A stretch of DNA of 19,488 nt from JAKPPT01 sp964630305. Its GTDB lineage: Bacteria; Spirochaetota; Spirochaetia; Treponematales; UBA12059. Of this stretch, positions 7,250 through 15,323 are shown one piece after another. How positions within the stretch are numbered: the stretch's first letter is position 1; each line of letters begins with the position of its first letter. The notes under the pieces were generated by a model. It was not told where the DNA came from and ran no database searches. It saw only the letters and a program-made list of their open reading frames with translations. The translations under genes were made by a program, and so were the position numbers. Location of the stretch: NCBI GenBank assembly GCA_964630305.1, contig CAZVTR010000044.1, positions 1 to 19,488 on the forward strand, written 5' to 3'.

Positions 7250-7283
7250 GGGCAGCACCTGCTACGCTAAGCAAGCACTGCCC
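7250..7283 (-). terminator. Hairpin between alkaline phosphatase and ettA, possible terminator
   Basis: On the minus strand GGGCAGTGCTTGC and GCAGGTGCTGCCC pair over 13 positions, three of them G-U, around an 8-base loop. It begins about 30 bases after the phosphatase stop codon. The following bases (TATTCACTATCTTT) are pyrimidine-rich but lack a clean T-run, so termination would be partial. The same DNA read on the plus strand has C-A mismatches, so the structure favours the minus-strand RNA. Confidence 0.5.
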
Positions 7284-7313
7284 CTTATTATTTTATTATT
7301 TATATCAAAATTT

Positions 7314-8966
7314 TTATTTTAAAAACTCAAGTGCTTTAGCATTGACATACCATGATTTAGTTTCTGCAATATATACAGTAACTCCATCGAGTTTTTGATT
7401 TTTACCATTTACAATGCAGTAATTTTTATTTACCGGGAACCGGATTTCTTTACTGCCGGCTTTTACAACTAACACAGGATTGTCAGGATTAGAAGTGTCA
7501 GTTTCTAATTTTGAGCCAGAAGCTTTAAAGAGCTCTTCAGCAGGAACGTAGAGATACTGCGTAGCACCAAAAAGATTTACACCCATCATTTCTGCAATGT
7601 ACCATGCAATATCGGTATTCTGGACTGTTCCTGTTAATCTTTTTGCACCTTGCGGAGCATAGACATATAAAACTACATCTTCTCCAGTGTGTCCGCCGGT
7701 AGTAAAACCAATTTTTGCACGTTTTGCAATGAGTCCACCGATGAGCGACATGCCAGTATACGCATCGAGTTTAGTATTTTTAATTAAATCGATTTCTTCT
7801 TGCGTTGCATCGGTTATGCCATATACATTTGCAAGCACATCAATGAGGTTAGATTTGTCTTCTTTCAGCAATGATGCGAACATATAGCCGCTTTTTTTAG
7901 CAGTCTGAAGAGGCTTTAGGAATGTTGCGAGAGGTACTTTGTCATAACCGCTCGTGGTAGATTTATCTCCCATGGTAATACCGCTGTTTCCGTGATCGCT
8001 TGCGATAATAATGATTGTATCATTTCTTGATTTAGCAAACTGCAAGGCAACGCGTACTGCTTCATCGAATGCAAGGATATCATGGATAAGTCCTACAGGA
8101 TCATTTGCGTGTGCAGCCCAGTCAATTTTGGATCCTTCAACCATGAGGAAAAATCCTTTGTTATTCTGTGAGAGAATATCGATAGCTTTTTTTGTCATTT
8201 CGGCAAGCGATGGTTCAGCATTTTTATCACGGTCAAGTTCATATGCAAGATCTACTGGAGCAAAGAGACCCCATACAAGGGAGTTTCCTGTAATTTTAAG
8301 TGAATCAAATTCACTTTTTGTAGTGATAAAGGTATAACCAAGATTTTTTAATTCCTGTACAAGCTCTTCCTTGTCTTTTCGGTTTTTGCCTTCGAGATAC
8401 TGGTAACCACCTGAAAAAACAACCGTTAAACCGTTATACACCTGCTGTTCAAGAATATCATCATAGTTTTTTCTGCTTGATGCATGTGCAGAAAAATCGG
8501 CAGGGGTTGCATGCGGGATTTCGCAGGTGGTAACAAGACCGGTAGATTTACCTGCAAGGCGTGCTGCTTCTAATATTGTTGCAACAGGCTTAAATGGTGT
8601 TGTTGCTGGCGGGACACCCCACATGCCTGCAGCTGATGGCAATACAGCGATATATGGGCTGTTAGTTTTATAACCAGTTGCATATGCTGTTCCTGCAGGA
8701 GCAGAATCAGCAATCGGTGTATCGGCATTATAGGTTCTAACGAGACCGCAAGCAAGTTCATCAATTGCAAGCGGTTTTCCGCCCTGGAACCAGCGCGCTA
8801 ACGTAACACCGTCCATGCTCATTCCGTCAGGAATAAGAAAAATTACATTTTTAATTTGCGCAGGCTGATTACTTCCGGCAGCCTGTGCGTAAACATTACC
8901 GGGTATAGTAATAACCAGTAGTGTTAGGATAATGCTTACTAACGAAGCAACAAATTGCTTTTTCAT
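7314..8966 (-). CDS. Exported alkaline phosphatase with C-terminal extra domain
   Basis: Periplasmic or surface phosphomonoesterase that frees inorganic phosphate from organic phosphates. A signal peptide covers residues 1 to about 28 (cleavage near NVYAQA). The catalytic set of the PhoA superfamily is intact and spaced as in the E. coli enzyme: Asp47 in PDG, nucleophile Ser88 in ADSAPAGTAYATG, then Glu277, Asp282 and His286 (VEGSKIDWAAH), Asp324-His325 (SDHG) and His426 (GGHTGE). Residues about 485-550 follow the enzyme domain and include REIRFPVNKNY-like and WYVNAKALEFL-like stretches that recall the copper-amine-oxidase N-terminal-like stalk domain of other bacterial surface enzymes; that match is by eye. 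ATG 8966 follows GAGGAGG. A direct repeat resembling a Pho box lies 67-87 bases upstream, which suggests phosphate-starvation control. Confidence 0.93.
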   Translation of the reverse strand: MKKQFVASLVSIILTLLVITIPGNVYAQAAGSNQPAQIKNVIFLIPDGMSMDGVTLARWFQGGKPLAIDELACGLVRTYNADTPIADSAPAGTAYATGYKTNSPYIAVLPSAAGMWGVPPATTPFKPVATILEAARLAGKSTGLVTTCEIPHATPADFSAHASSRKNYDDILEQQVYNGLTVVFSGGYQYLEGKNRKDKEELVQELKNLGYTFITTKSEFDSLKITGNSLVWGLFAPVDLAYELDRDKNAEPSLAEMTKKAIDILSQNNKGFFLMVEGSKIDWAAHANDPVGLIHDILAFDEAVRVALQFAKSRNDTIIIIASDHGNSGITMGDKSTTSGYDKVPLATFLKPLQTAKKSGYMFASLLKEDKSNLIDVLANVYGITDATQEEIDLIKNTKLDAYTGMSLIGGLIAKRAKIGFTTGGHTGEDVVLYVYAPQGAKRLTGTVQNTDIAWYIAEMMGVNLFGATQYLYVPAEELFKASGSKLETDTSNPDNPVLVVKAGSKEIRFPVNKNYCIVNGKNQKLDGVTVYIAETKSWYVNAKALEFLK

Positions 8967-8993
8967 ACCTTAATTTCCTCCTCATATACATTG

Positions 8994-9009
8994 CGATACA
9001 TTCTGTATC
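8994..9009. repeat. Small inverted and direct repeats upstream of the phosphatase
   Basis: GATACA-TTC-TGTATC (8995-9009) is a 6-bp inverted repeat with a 3-base centre. The heptamer ATACATT also occurs at 8986 and again at 8996, exactly ten bases apart. These lie in the 5' untranslated region between the Pho-like repeat and the ribosome site. A binding site is possible but unproven. Confidence 0.35.
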
Positions 9010-9031
9010 TGGAGCATACCATAAAGGGAGT

Positions 9032-9053
9032 GTGTAAAAATTGTGTGAAATTT
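9032..9053 (-). promoter_or_regulatory. Pho-box-like 11-bp direct repeat upstream of alkaline phosphatase
   Basis: Two adjacent 11-mers, gtgtaaaaatt (9032-9042) and gtgtgaaattt (9043-9053), agree at 9 of 11 positions. On the minus strand this gives TTCACA, 5 bases, TTTACA, matching the Bacillus PhoP repeat TT(A/T/C)ACA with 11-bp period. Weak -10 candidates TATGGT (9018-9023) and TATGCT (9013-9018) follow, as in activated promoters that lack a good -35. Confidence 0.45.
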
Positions 9054-9107
9054 CCATTAAAAAATAATTATCGTAATTCGTTAAATATTTGCTTTATGCT
9101 CAATAAA

Positions 9108-9143
9108 AAAAGGGATGTCCTAAACTTATTAGACATCCCTTTT
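9108..9143 (-). terminator. Rho-independent terminator of the GPH transporter gene
   Basis: A perfect 12-bp stem (aaaagggatgtc / gacatccctttt) with a 12-base loop lies 30 bases after the transporter stop. On the minus strand the stem is followed by more T residues (seven in a row in total). It would also end plus-strand transcription weakly. Confidence 0.85.
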
Positions 9144-9172
9144 GAAGGTGTTAAGAACGTATTGTTTTTACG

Positions 9173-10603
9173 TTAACTATTTATTTCTTTAAGTTCTTCC
9201 TTTGAAAGCTGTTCTTTTTCTGAGAGTACTTTGAGCACATGTTTTTCATTGTATTTTAAGAACAGGAGCATTCCGAGGAGACAGAAGCCTACTGCTGCAA
9301 GTGCAGATATACGAATTCCTATGGGATTGCTAGGGCTTTTACCAAGTAACAAAATAGAGGGGAATAAGAAATTAGCAACAGATATACCCATTTTCATCAT
9401 AAAGGTGCGTGCTCCATAAAAAATACCAGCTTGATACACGCCTGTCTCAATGCCATGCGCATCGGCTATATCTGCAACAATAGCGTTGGGAAGAATACCA
9501 AAAATAGCTATTGGAAGTGATGCAAGTATAATAACGAGATATGCTTGGGTTATATTAGAGAATGGCAGCCATCCGAAGAAAAAGGTTAAAAGGAATACAA
9601 CTGCAAAAATAGCGAAGGCTGCAGTGAGCACTGGCTTTTTGCCAAGTTTCTTTGCAACAATATTGATAGGGACATAAAATACAAAACTTAAAACAAATAA
9701 AATCAGCATCAAGAATGAGGGCAGACCTTCGTCAAGACCAAGCAAAGTAATTACATAGTATGTAATTCCCATTTGAATAAAATTGAGAGCAATCCAATAA
9801 GGCAGGTCTGAAAAAACAAACCAGCGGAAATTGACATTCTTAAAGGTTGATTTAACAGATTCAATGACACCTTCTTCAGAAGCATGAGTTTCTGCATATT
9901 TCTTTTCATCAATAAAGAAAACAGGAAGCAGCATACAGAGTGCAGCAATAAGCTCAAATACTCCGAGAACAATCTGGAATGCTCTTGTCTGATCGACATT
10001 AAACATAGATTTGACACTATCTGTAAGAGTGTATGCTTGATTACCTATTGCAAAACCAAGTGCCCAGGTAATAGAAATTGCAGTTGCAATATTGAGCCGC
10101 TCATTGGGAGTATGGCCGAGTTCTGCTATCAATGAGTTGTATGGTGTGCAGTACATGGTTATAAAGATGTAATAGAGGAACATCGTTACTGCAAGCCAGA
10201 TAGCATTGATTGTCATTCCGCTCTGTGTTGCACCGTCAGCAATTGGGAAAAAGATAAAAAATGCAAAAAGCGCAGTAGGAATAGCCGATATCGCAAGGAA
10301 AATTCTCCGCTTGCCAAATTTGGACCGTGAGCGATCGGACATATTAGCAATTATAGGATCCGTAATAGCGTCCCAGATACGGCCGCCAGCGTTAATAAGA
10401 CCAATAATCGTTGCAATACCCAGTACTGCGCCTTGGAAAATAAAGGTCGGGAACAATGCACCCGTTCCTGCTTTTTCAGGCGGCATATAAAAGTAGTTCA
10501 GTGCATTTCCAACTGACCATGAACCAAGTGACCAGCCAAACTGTCCCAATGCAAACATAATCAGGCGCCATCCGGGCAATTTTTGTACGGAATTCTGTTC
10601 CAT
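9173..10603 (-). CDS. MFS transporter of the glycoside-pentoside-hexuronide (GPH) family
   Basis: Inner-membrane cation-coupled sugar symporter, related to MelB. The 476 residues form about 12 hydrophobic segments. The GPH signature is clear after the second segment: GRIWDAITDPIIANMSDRS followed by RSKFGKRRIFL (about 69-100). A second diagnostic is YCTPYNSLIAEL at about 150-161 (the family has PY.SL..E), and a GARTFMMKMG stretch follows in the C-terminal half. ATG 10603 follows AAAGGAAAC. It has its own promoter and a strong terminator, so it is a single-gene unit between the histidine kinase and the phosphatase. No glycosidase gene is near, and the substrate (glycoside, pentose, hexuronide or another) cannot be told. 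Confidence 0.92.
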   Translation of the reverse strand: MEQNSVQKLPGWRLIMFALGQFGWSLGSWSVGNALNYFYMPPEKAGTGALFPTFIFQGAVLGIATIIGLINAGGRIWDAITDPIIANMSDRSRSKFGKRRIFLAISAIPTALFAFFIFFPIADGATQSGMTINAIWLAVTMFLYYIFITMYCTPYNSLIAELGHTPNERLNIATAISITWALGFAIGNQAYTLTDSVKSMFNVDQTRAFQIVLGVFELIAALCMLLPVFFIDEKKYAETHASEEGVIESVKSTFKNVNFRWFVFSDLPYWIALNFIQMGITYYVITLLGLDEGLPSFLMLILFVLSFVFYVPINIVAKKLGKKPVLTAAFAIFAVVFLLTFFFGWLPFSNITQAYLVIILASLPIAIFGILPNAIVADIADAHGIETGVYQAGIFYGARTFMMKMGISVANFLFPSILLLGKSPSNPIGIRISALAAVGFCLLGMLLFLKYNEKHVLKVLSEKEQLSKEELKEINS

Positions 10604-10647
10604 ATGAATTGTTTCCTTTCGGTAAGAATAAAAATAGTTCCAAAGCT

Positions 10648-10676
10648 ATTGTAATTGCATTTTTTGAAATTTGCAA
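10648..10676 (-). promoter_or_regulatory. Promoter of the GPH transporter gene
   Basis: On the minus strand, TTGCAA (10671-10676), a 17-base spacer, then TACAAT (10648-10653). The predicted start near 10641 gives a leader of about 37 bases with AAAGGAAAC before ATG 10603. No convincing terminator for the upstream kinase gene is seen in 10677-10720. Confidence 0.65.
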
Positions 10677-10720
10677 CCCAAAATATAGCTTTACAAGAGC
10701 AGTTTTAGAGCAAAATCACA

Positions 10721-12625
10721 TTATTGCAAAAAGCTTATTGATACTTTAAGCCCTGGATTGGGATATTTTGTGGATGCGGGCGATATTGCAAGCTGTGCAC
10801 AATGTTGTTTGCAAAGTGATGTAATAAGTGTATAACCCAGGCTCTGTGTATGTTCAGGATTAAATGCAGGCGGCAGCCCCTTACCGTTATCCTCTACAGT
10901 AAGCGTTATACGCTTATCAGTGTCATAACCAAGTGCAATTGTAATTTTCCCGTTTGTATCGGCAAAAGCATATTTTATGGCATTGGTTATGAGTTCATTG
11001 ATAATCAAACCAATAGCGATAGCTTTATCGATTGGGAAGGTAATTGGTTCTATTGCAAGTTCGTACGCAATGTTTTTATTAAAAAGATAGGTATAGCTGT
11101 GATATTCATCAACAAGAGATGCAATATATTCTGCCATATTGATAGAAGACAGATTTTCCGAAGCATAAAGGTGTTCATGAATCTGCGCAATACTGATAAT
11201 TCTGTTTTTATTTTCTTCTAATAGGAGCTTGTCAGTTTCATTCTGCATGTGTTCGATTTGCAGCGATAAAATACTTGAAACTATTTGTAAATTATTTTTT
11301 ACTCTATGATGAATTTCTTTTAAGAGAGCCTCTTTTTCTTTGAGAGAAGTTTTAAGCGCTTTTTGTGCCTGAACTTCCGAACTTATATCGCGTTCTACAA
11401 CGATAAATAGATTTTTGGAACTTGCTGCGATTCGTAATTCAAAATAGTGCATTGTTCCATTCATAATTCGTTTTGTTTGCTGAATATGCACACCTGGTTT
11501 TTTAGCTGCTTCTGTAAGATAGTGCAAAAATTGACTTTTTTCTTCTTCCGAATCGAGCATTTCTAAGAAATTTGTTTTATGGGATGCATGATTTGTATAT
11601 GGTTTTTCTTTGTGCTTAATGTCAAGAATGGTGCATTTTTCGTCTATAATATAGAAAATATCGGGCAATGCAGTAAATACGGCATCAGAAAAGGCTTTTT
11701 CTTGTTGCAGAGCAGAGAGTATTTTATTGAGATTTGCAGTTTGCTCCTGTATTCGTTTCCTCATGTGCGCAGCAGTAATAATGAGCACTACAATGATTAT
11801 AAGAATACAAGCGCCAGCTGAAACGAGTATTACAACCAGTGTTGGGCTCAAGACGGGATAATTGCTTTTGCCATACCATTTTTCATTGATGTAAGAATAT
11901 GTTGATGCTGGAATCCGAGCAAATCCTTCTTCGACTAACGCTAGCAGCTCAGGATTTGATTTTGCAACAGCTCGATGAAAAAAGCCGGTATATAAGATTG
12001 ATAGTATACGAAAATCCTTAAACAAATTATGTTTTATCATAAAGTACTGTGCAGGCGGCTGATCAATACAAAAAACAAATTCTATTCCTTCACGTGCAGC
12101 TAAGATAATAGATTCATAGCTTGGATACTCTACGATATTTGTTAGACCTAATGTCTTAAGCTGCTCAATGCAAGCATCACCTTTTTTAGCGGCAATTTTA
12201 AAACCTTTAAGGTCATCGTATGACAGTACAGCAGATAGACTTTTATGAACATAAATTGGAACATCGATGCGCTGGTAGGGTTTTGTAAAACTGTACAATT
12301 TCTCCCGCTCAGGTGTTCGAAAAATAGTATCAATAACATCGGCTTTGCCAGCTTGCATAAACTCGAGAGCTTTTCCCCAGTCCATACCGATAAGCTGTAC
12401 ACGATATCCTGTGGTTTCCTGCCACATGTTCCATTGATCGACGAGTATGCCTCTAAGGCTCCCATCTGGATTCTGCATTACAAAAGGAGGATAGTTATTA
12501 TCCATTACGACTGTAATAATATTAGGATTTACGGTATTTATTTTTGTTTGGGAAAAAAGCAAGGCATTTATGCATAGCAAGCTGAGCACTATGAGTATTT
12601 TTTTGAAGTACAGGTTTTTGTTCAT
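10721..12625 (-). CDS. Membrane histidine kinase with periplasmic SBP_bac_3 sensor, PAS and HisKA_2 domains
   Basis: Sensor kinase that probably detects an amino acid or similar small solute outside the inner membrane and phosphorylates a partner regulator. The 634 residues run in order: signal/anchor helix (8-25), family-3 substrate-binding domain (about 35-255, with VVMDNNYPPFVMQNPDGSL and ADVIDTIFRTPEREKLYSFT), transmembrane helix (about 261-285), PAS-like domain (about 310-415), HisKA_2 dimerisation domain with EIHHRVKNNLQ (His440 the likely phosphate acceptor), and an ATPase domain with Asn543/Asn548 (INELITNAIKYAF), DNGKGLP at 579-585 and SLGYTL at 595-600. No response regulator is encoded nearby, so it looks orphan. 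A promoter (12635-12663) ends nine bases before ATG 12625 and no ribosome site is visible, so the leader is at most a few bases. Confidence 0.93.
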   Translation of the reverse strand: MNKNLYFKKILIVLSLLCINALLFSQTKINTVNPNIITVVMDNNYPPFVMQNPDGSLRGILVDQWNMWQETTGYRVQLIGMDWGKALEFMQAGKADVIDTIFRTPEREKLYSFTKPYQRIDVPIYVHKSLSAVLSYDDLKGFKIAAKKGDACIEQLKTLGLTNIVEYPSYESIILAAREGIEFVFCIDQPPAQYFMIKHNLFKDFRILSILYTGFFHRAVAKSNPELLALVEEGFARIPASTYSYINEKWYGKSNYPVLSPTLVVILVSAGACILIIIVVLIITAAHMRKRIQEQTANLNKILSALQQEKAFSDAVFTALPDIFYIIDEKCTILDIKHKEKPYTNHASHKTNFLEMLDSEEEKSQFLHYLTEAAKKPGVHIQQTKRIMNGTMHYFELRIAASSKNLFIVVERDISSEVQAQKALKTSLKEKEALLKEIHHRVKNNLQIVSSILSLQIEHMQNETDKLLLEENKNRIISIAQIHEHLYASENLSSINMAEYIASLVDEYHSYTYLFNKNIAYELAIEPITFPIDKAIAIGLIINELITNAIKYAFADTNGKITIALGYDTDKRITLTVEDNGKGLPPAFNPEHTQSLGYTLITSLCKQHCAQLAISPASTKYPNPGLKVSISFLQ

Positions 12626-12634
12626 TCTATTTTT

Positions 12635-12663
12635 AGTATACGGCTTTTATTTGATTCATGCAA
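12635..12663 (-). promoter_or_regulatory. Promoter of the histidine kinase gene
   Basis: On the minus strand, TTGCAT (12658-12663), a 17-base spacer, then TATACT (12635-12640). The -10 is nine bases from ATG 12625, implying a leader of about three bases. It abuts the sppA terminator. Confidence 0.6.
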
Positions 12664-12666
12664 ATG

Positions 12667-12709
12667 AAAAAGGAGGAAAAGCTATCCTAAACAGGTGCCA
12701 ATCCTCCTT
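12667..12709 (-). terminator. Probable terminator of the sppA-like gene
   Basis: On the minus strand AAGGAGGA pairs with TCCTCCTT (12670-12677 with 12702-12709) around a 24-base loop, followed by TTT. The 8-bp stem with a T-tract lies about 45 bases after the stop codon. The long loop makes it weaker than the other terminators in the window. Confidence 0.6.
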
Positions 12710-12755
12710 GATATCACATCGCAGTACTGGTTTGCAGTGTTATCCAGTTATGTTT

Positions 12756-15272
12756 CTATTTAATCTGGAAAACATTGTCAAAAAGCATGTCCCAGTCGTC
12801 AAGAGCAATTTCGAGGCGTGCCTGTCCATTCGTTTTTATTTTGTTTTGAGCAAGTGCATTGAGTGTTTCTATCACATCAAACGATGTGCGGGCAGGCATA
12901 AAATAGTTCATTACAAGGCGTGCAGCTTGAGCTGCAATGCCTTCGGGGAGAAACATAAATGGAGCTTCTGGGAAATATTCGTCAATATAGACATAGTCGG
13001 TGCCGGAAAGTCCCAGGGTTTCTTTTGCGTAGTTGATTGCATCGATGAGCGAACCAAGTTCATCGACAAGACCTGCTGTACAGGCATCTTCTCCTGAATA
13101 GATTCTCCCCTGCGCAAGCTGTTCAACCTTTGCGGGATCCATGTGTCTGCCTTCGGCAACTTTTCGCACAAATTCTGCATACAGTTCTTTAATATATTCT
13201 CGCGCTTTTTCTATTTCTTCCTGTGTGAGGTTGCGCTGAGGTATAAAAATACCTGAATAAGCATCGGCATGTGAGCCTTTTTTAACGCCATCTATTGAGA
13301 GTCCCAGCTTGTCATAGAGTCCGTTATCATATAACCAGGAATAAATCACTCCAATTGATCCTGTTATGGTCTGCGGCGTAGCAAAAATTTTGTCAGCATT
13401 CATCGATACCCAGTAACCGCCTGAAGCAGCAACATCACTCATAGAAACGATTACAGGAACCTTTGTTTTTGCAAATGCAATAGCCTGCGCAATATAATCC
13501 GATGCAACAGGATCGCCGCCAGGAGAGTTAACGCGGAGCACAATCGCATCGGCATTGAGCGCTGCATTAAGAATAAGCTTATAAGCAAGCCGTGCGTTCA
13601 TGCCGGAATCAAGTTCTGTGCCGCCGTCAAGGTAGATAACAGCAATCTTTTTTACGGTGCCCCATGTATCTGTAAATTGATACGATTTTTCGTAGTAATC
13701 GCCAAAAGATACTTTTGCTTTTAATAAACTCGATACGGGATCACCAAAAAACTTTATACTGAGAGCTCCTCCGAATTTGTCTGCAATTATTTTTTGTACA
13801 GCATCGTATCTTCCGATAGCATCTACGAGGCCAAGCGATTGTGCTTTTTGCGCGCTGAAAAGGAATTCTTTTTCAATGAGTGTGTTAACTTTTTCTTCAG
13901 AGAATTTTCTGCCTTCTGCAATTGCAAGCACCATATCTTTATATATGGTATTAAGGTAAGCAAGGTATTGTTCTTTATCGTTGTCAGACATAGAAGAGCG
14001 GGTGAATTGTTCCGCGGCTGTTTTATGAGTAAAGAGTTTTACTTCAGTAACACCAATTCCGAGCTTTTCGAGCGCATTTTTAAGATAGAGGCGCCCCATG
14101 TAGTAGCCTTCGAGTGAAATTTGTGCATAGGGGTCTATTACAATATAATCTGCAATGCAGGCAAGGGCATATACATCAGTATTGACATTATCGATAAATG
14201 CTATAATTTTTTTACCTGCTTTCTTAAATGCAGTAAGCGATTTCCTAATTTCATAGATAACGCTTCGCGTTGTCTGAAAACCGCTCAGATTGAGCACAAT
14301 GCCTGCTACTTCGGGGTTAGCGCGCATGTTTTCAAGCGCTTCCAGCACCTGGAATACAGGCGCATACGTTTTACCTATGAACGATGTTTGCACTAATGTT
14401 GTTTTGAGGTTAACTTCAACCCACGTTGTATTTTTTACAAGAACTATGCGATCATTTTTGGGACTGTTTTCAATTGTATATGCTGCAAAAGCATTTGTAG
14501 CAGCTGAGAAACCGGTATCAGTGGTTACTGCTGTGCTGATGCTGTCTGTATCAGAACGAATTGTAAGACCAAACGTAAGCGTGTTGGCACTTGCATATGT
14601 GCCAAAGATTTCAATACCGGAGACAGGACGCAGACTTGCACCTGCTGACCAGTGAATAGCAGAACTGTTGTCAAAGCCAATACGGCCATAGAGTGTTAAC
14701 AGGTTAGTACCAAACGGTCGGACGCCCGCATCGATAATAGCTTTCCAGTAATCTGTAACATCAGCTATGCCGATAGCGCCGTATGCTCCTATGCTTACAT
14801 AGCGCAGGGGCTGGGCTGCCATACCAACTGTTAGTAAAAAATTACTAAAAGTATTAGTGGTAAAATTAAATTTTGATTCTATCCCATTTCCAAGAGAAAA
14901 CCATCCGATAGTACTTGCGGAGTTGATCCGTGCAGTCATTGATGGATTTGTGTCAACTGGATTAAAATAGACTGAAAGCGAAGATCCCTGTCCTGCAAAC
15001 GAAAACCCTACAAGATTGACATTGATGTAGTTAAAATCAAAATTTGGTGCAACAACAAAACCAGTGAGTGCAGCATACTCTCGGTTTAAAAAACCGCTCG
15101 AAGCTGGGTTTGCAAAACCAGCAAATGGATTTGCATCAATAGAAGGAGTTTTGCCAATAATGTCGTATGGATCAAAAAATTGACTTTGCGCTGTGAGTTG
15201 TGCCGGCATAAGCATGGAGACTGCAAGCGCACAAAGCAAGCCTAAGAAAAACTGTTTTGACTGTAATTGCAT
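12756..15272 (-). CDS. sppA: SppA-type S49 signal peptide peptidase fused to an N-terminal barrel-like exported domain
   Basis: Exported Ser/Lys protease of the S49 family that would degrade cleaved signal peptides or other membrane peptides. The 838 residues are well above the roughly 600 of E. coli SppA. Residues 1-29 look like a signal peptide (cleavage near LTAQS). Residues about 30-265 are rich in alternating Gly, aromatic and polar residues (for example LLTLYGRIGF, GAYGAIGIA), suggestive of an outer-membrane beta-barrel or related fold. From about 275 two S49 repeats follow: the first holds Lys417 in HKTAAEQFTRSSMS, the second VNSPGGDP (581-588) and Ser617 in SDVAASGGYW. The Lys-Ser distance of 200 equals that of E. 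coli Lys209/Ser409, so the enzyme core is intact. ATG 15272 follows AAGGAGC. The barrel reading is inference; the S49 assignment is firm. Confidence 0.9.
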   Translation of the reverse strand: MQLQSKQFFLGLLCALAVSMLMPAQLTAQSQFFDPYDIIGKTPSIDANPFAGFANPASSGFLNREYAALTGFVVAPNFDFNYINVNLVGFSFAGQGSSLSVYFNPVDTNPSMTARINSASTIGWFSLGNGIESKFNFTTNTFSNFLLTVGMAAQPLRYVSIGAYGAIGIADVTDYWKAIIDAGVRPFGTNLLTLYGRIGFDNSSAIHWSAGASLRPVSGIEIFGTYASANTLTFGLTIRSDTDSISTAVTTDTGFSAATNAFAAYTIENSPKNDRIVLVKNTTWVEVNLKTTLVQTSFIGKTYAPVFQVLEALENMRANPEVAGIVLNLSGFQTTRSVIYEIRKSLTAFKKAGKKIIAFIDNVNTDVYALACIADYIVIDPYAQISLEGYYMGRLYLKNALEKLGIGVTEVKLFTHKTAAEQFTRSSMSDNDKEQYLAYLNTIYKDMVLAIAEGRKFSEEKVNTLIEKEFLFSAQKAQSLGLVDAIGRYDAVQKIIADKFGGALSIKFFGDPVSSLLKAKVSFGDYYEKSYQFTDTWGTVKKIAVIYLDGGTELDSGMNARLAYKLILNAALNADAIVLRVNSPGGDPVASDYIAQAIAFAKTKVPVIVSMSDVAASGGYWVSMNADKIFATPQTITGSIGVIYSWLYDNGLYDKLGLSIDGVKKGSHADAYSGIFIPQRNLTQEEIEKAREYIKELYAEFVRKVAEGRHMDPAKVEQLAQGRIYSGEDACTAGLVDELGSLIDAINYAKETLGLSGTDYVYIDEYFPEAPFMFLPEGIAAQAARLVMNYFMPARTSFDVIETLNALAQNKIKTNGQARLEIALDDWDMLFDNVFQIK

Positions 15273-15323
15273 GATGGAGCTCCTTTTTATTTAGCTGCTT
15301 GTGTTTTTAATACACAATTACGT

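Noticed and set aside
8955..9176. 73-codon plus-strand open frame between phosphatase and transporter
   Set aside because: It runs through the terminator hairpin and the Pho-like repeat, has no ribosome site and no recognisable features.
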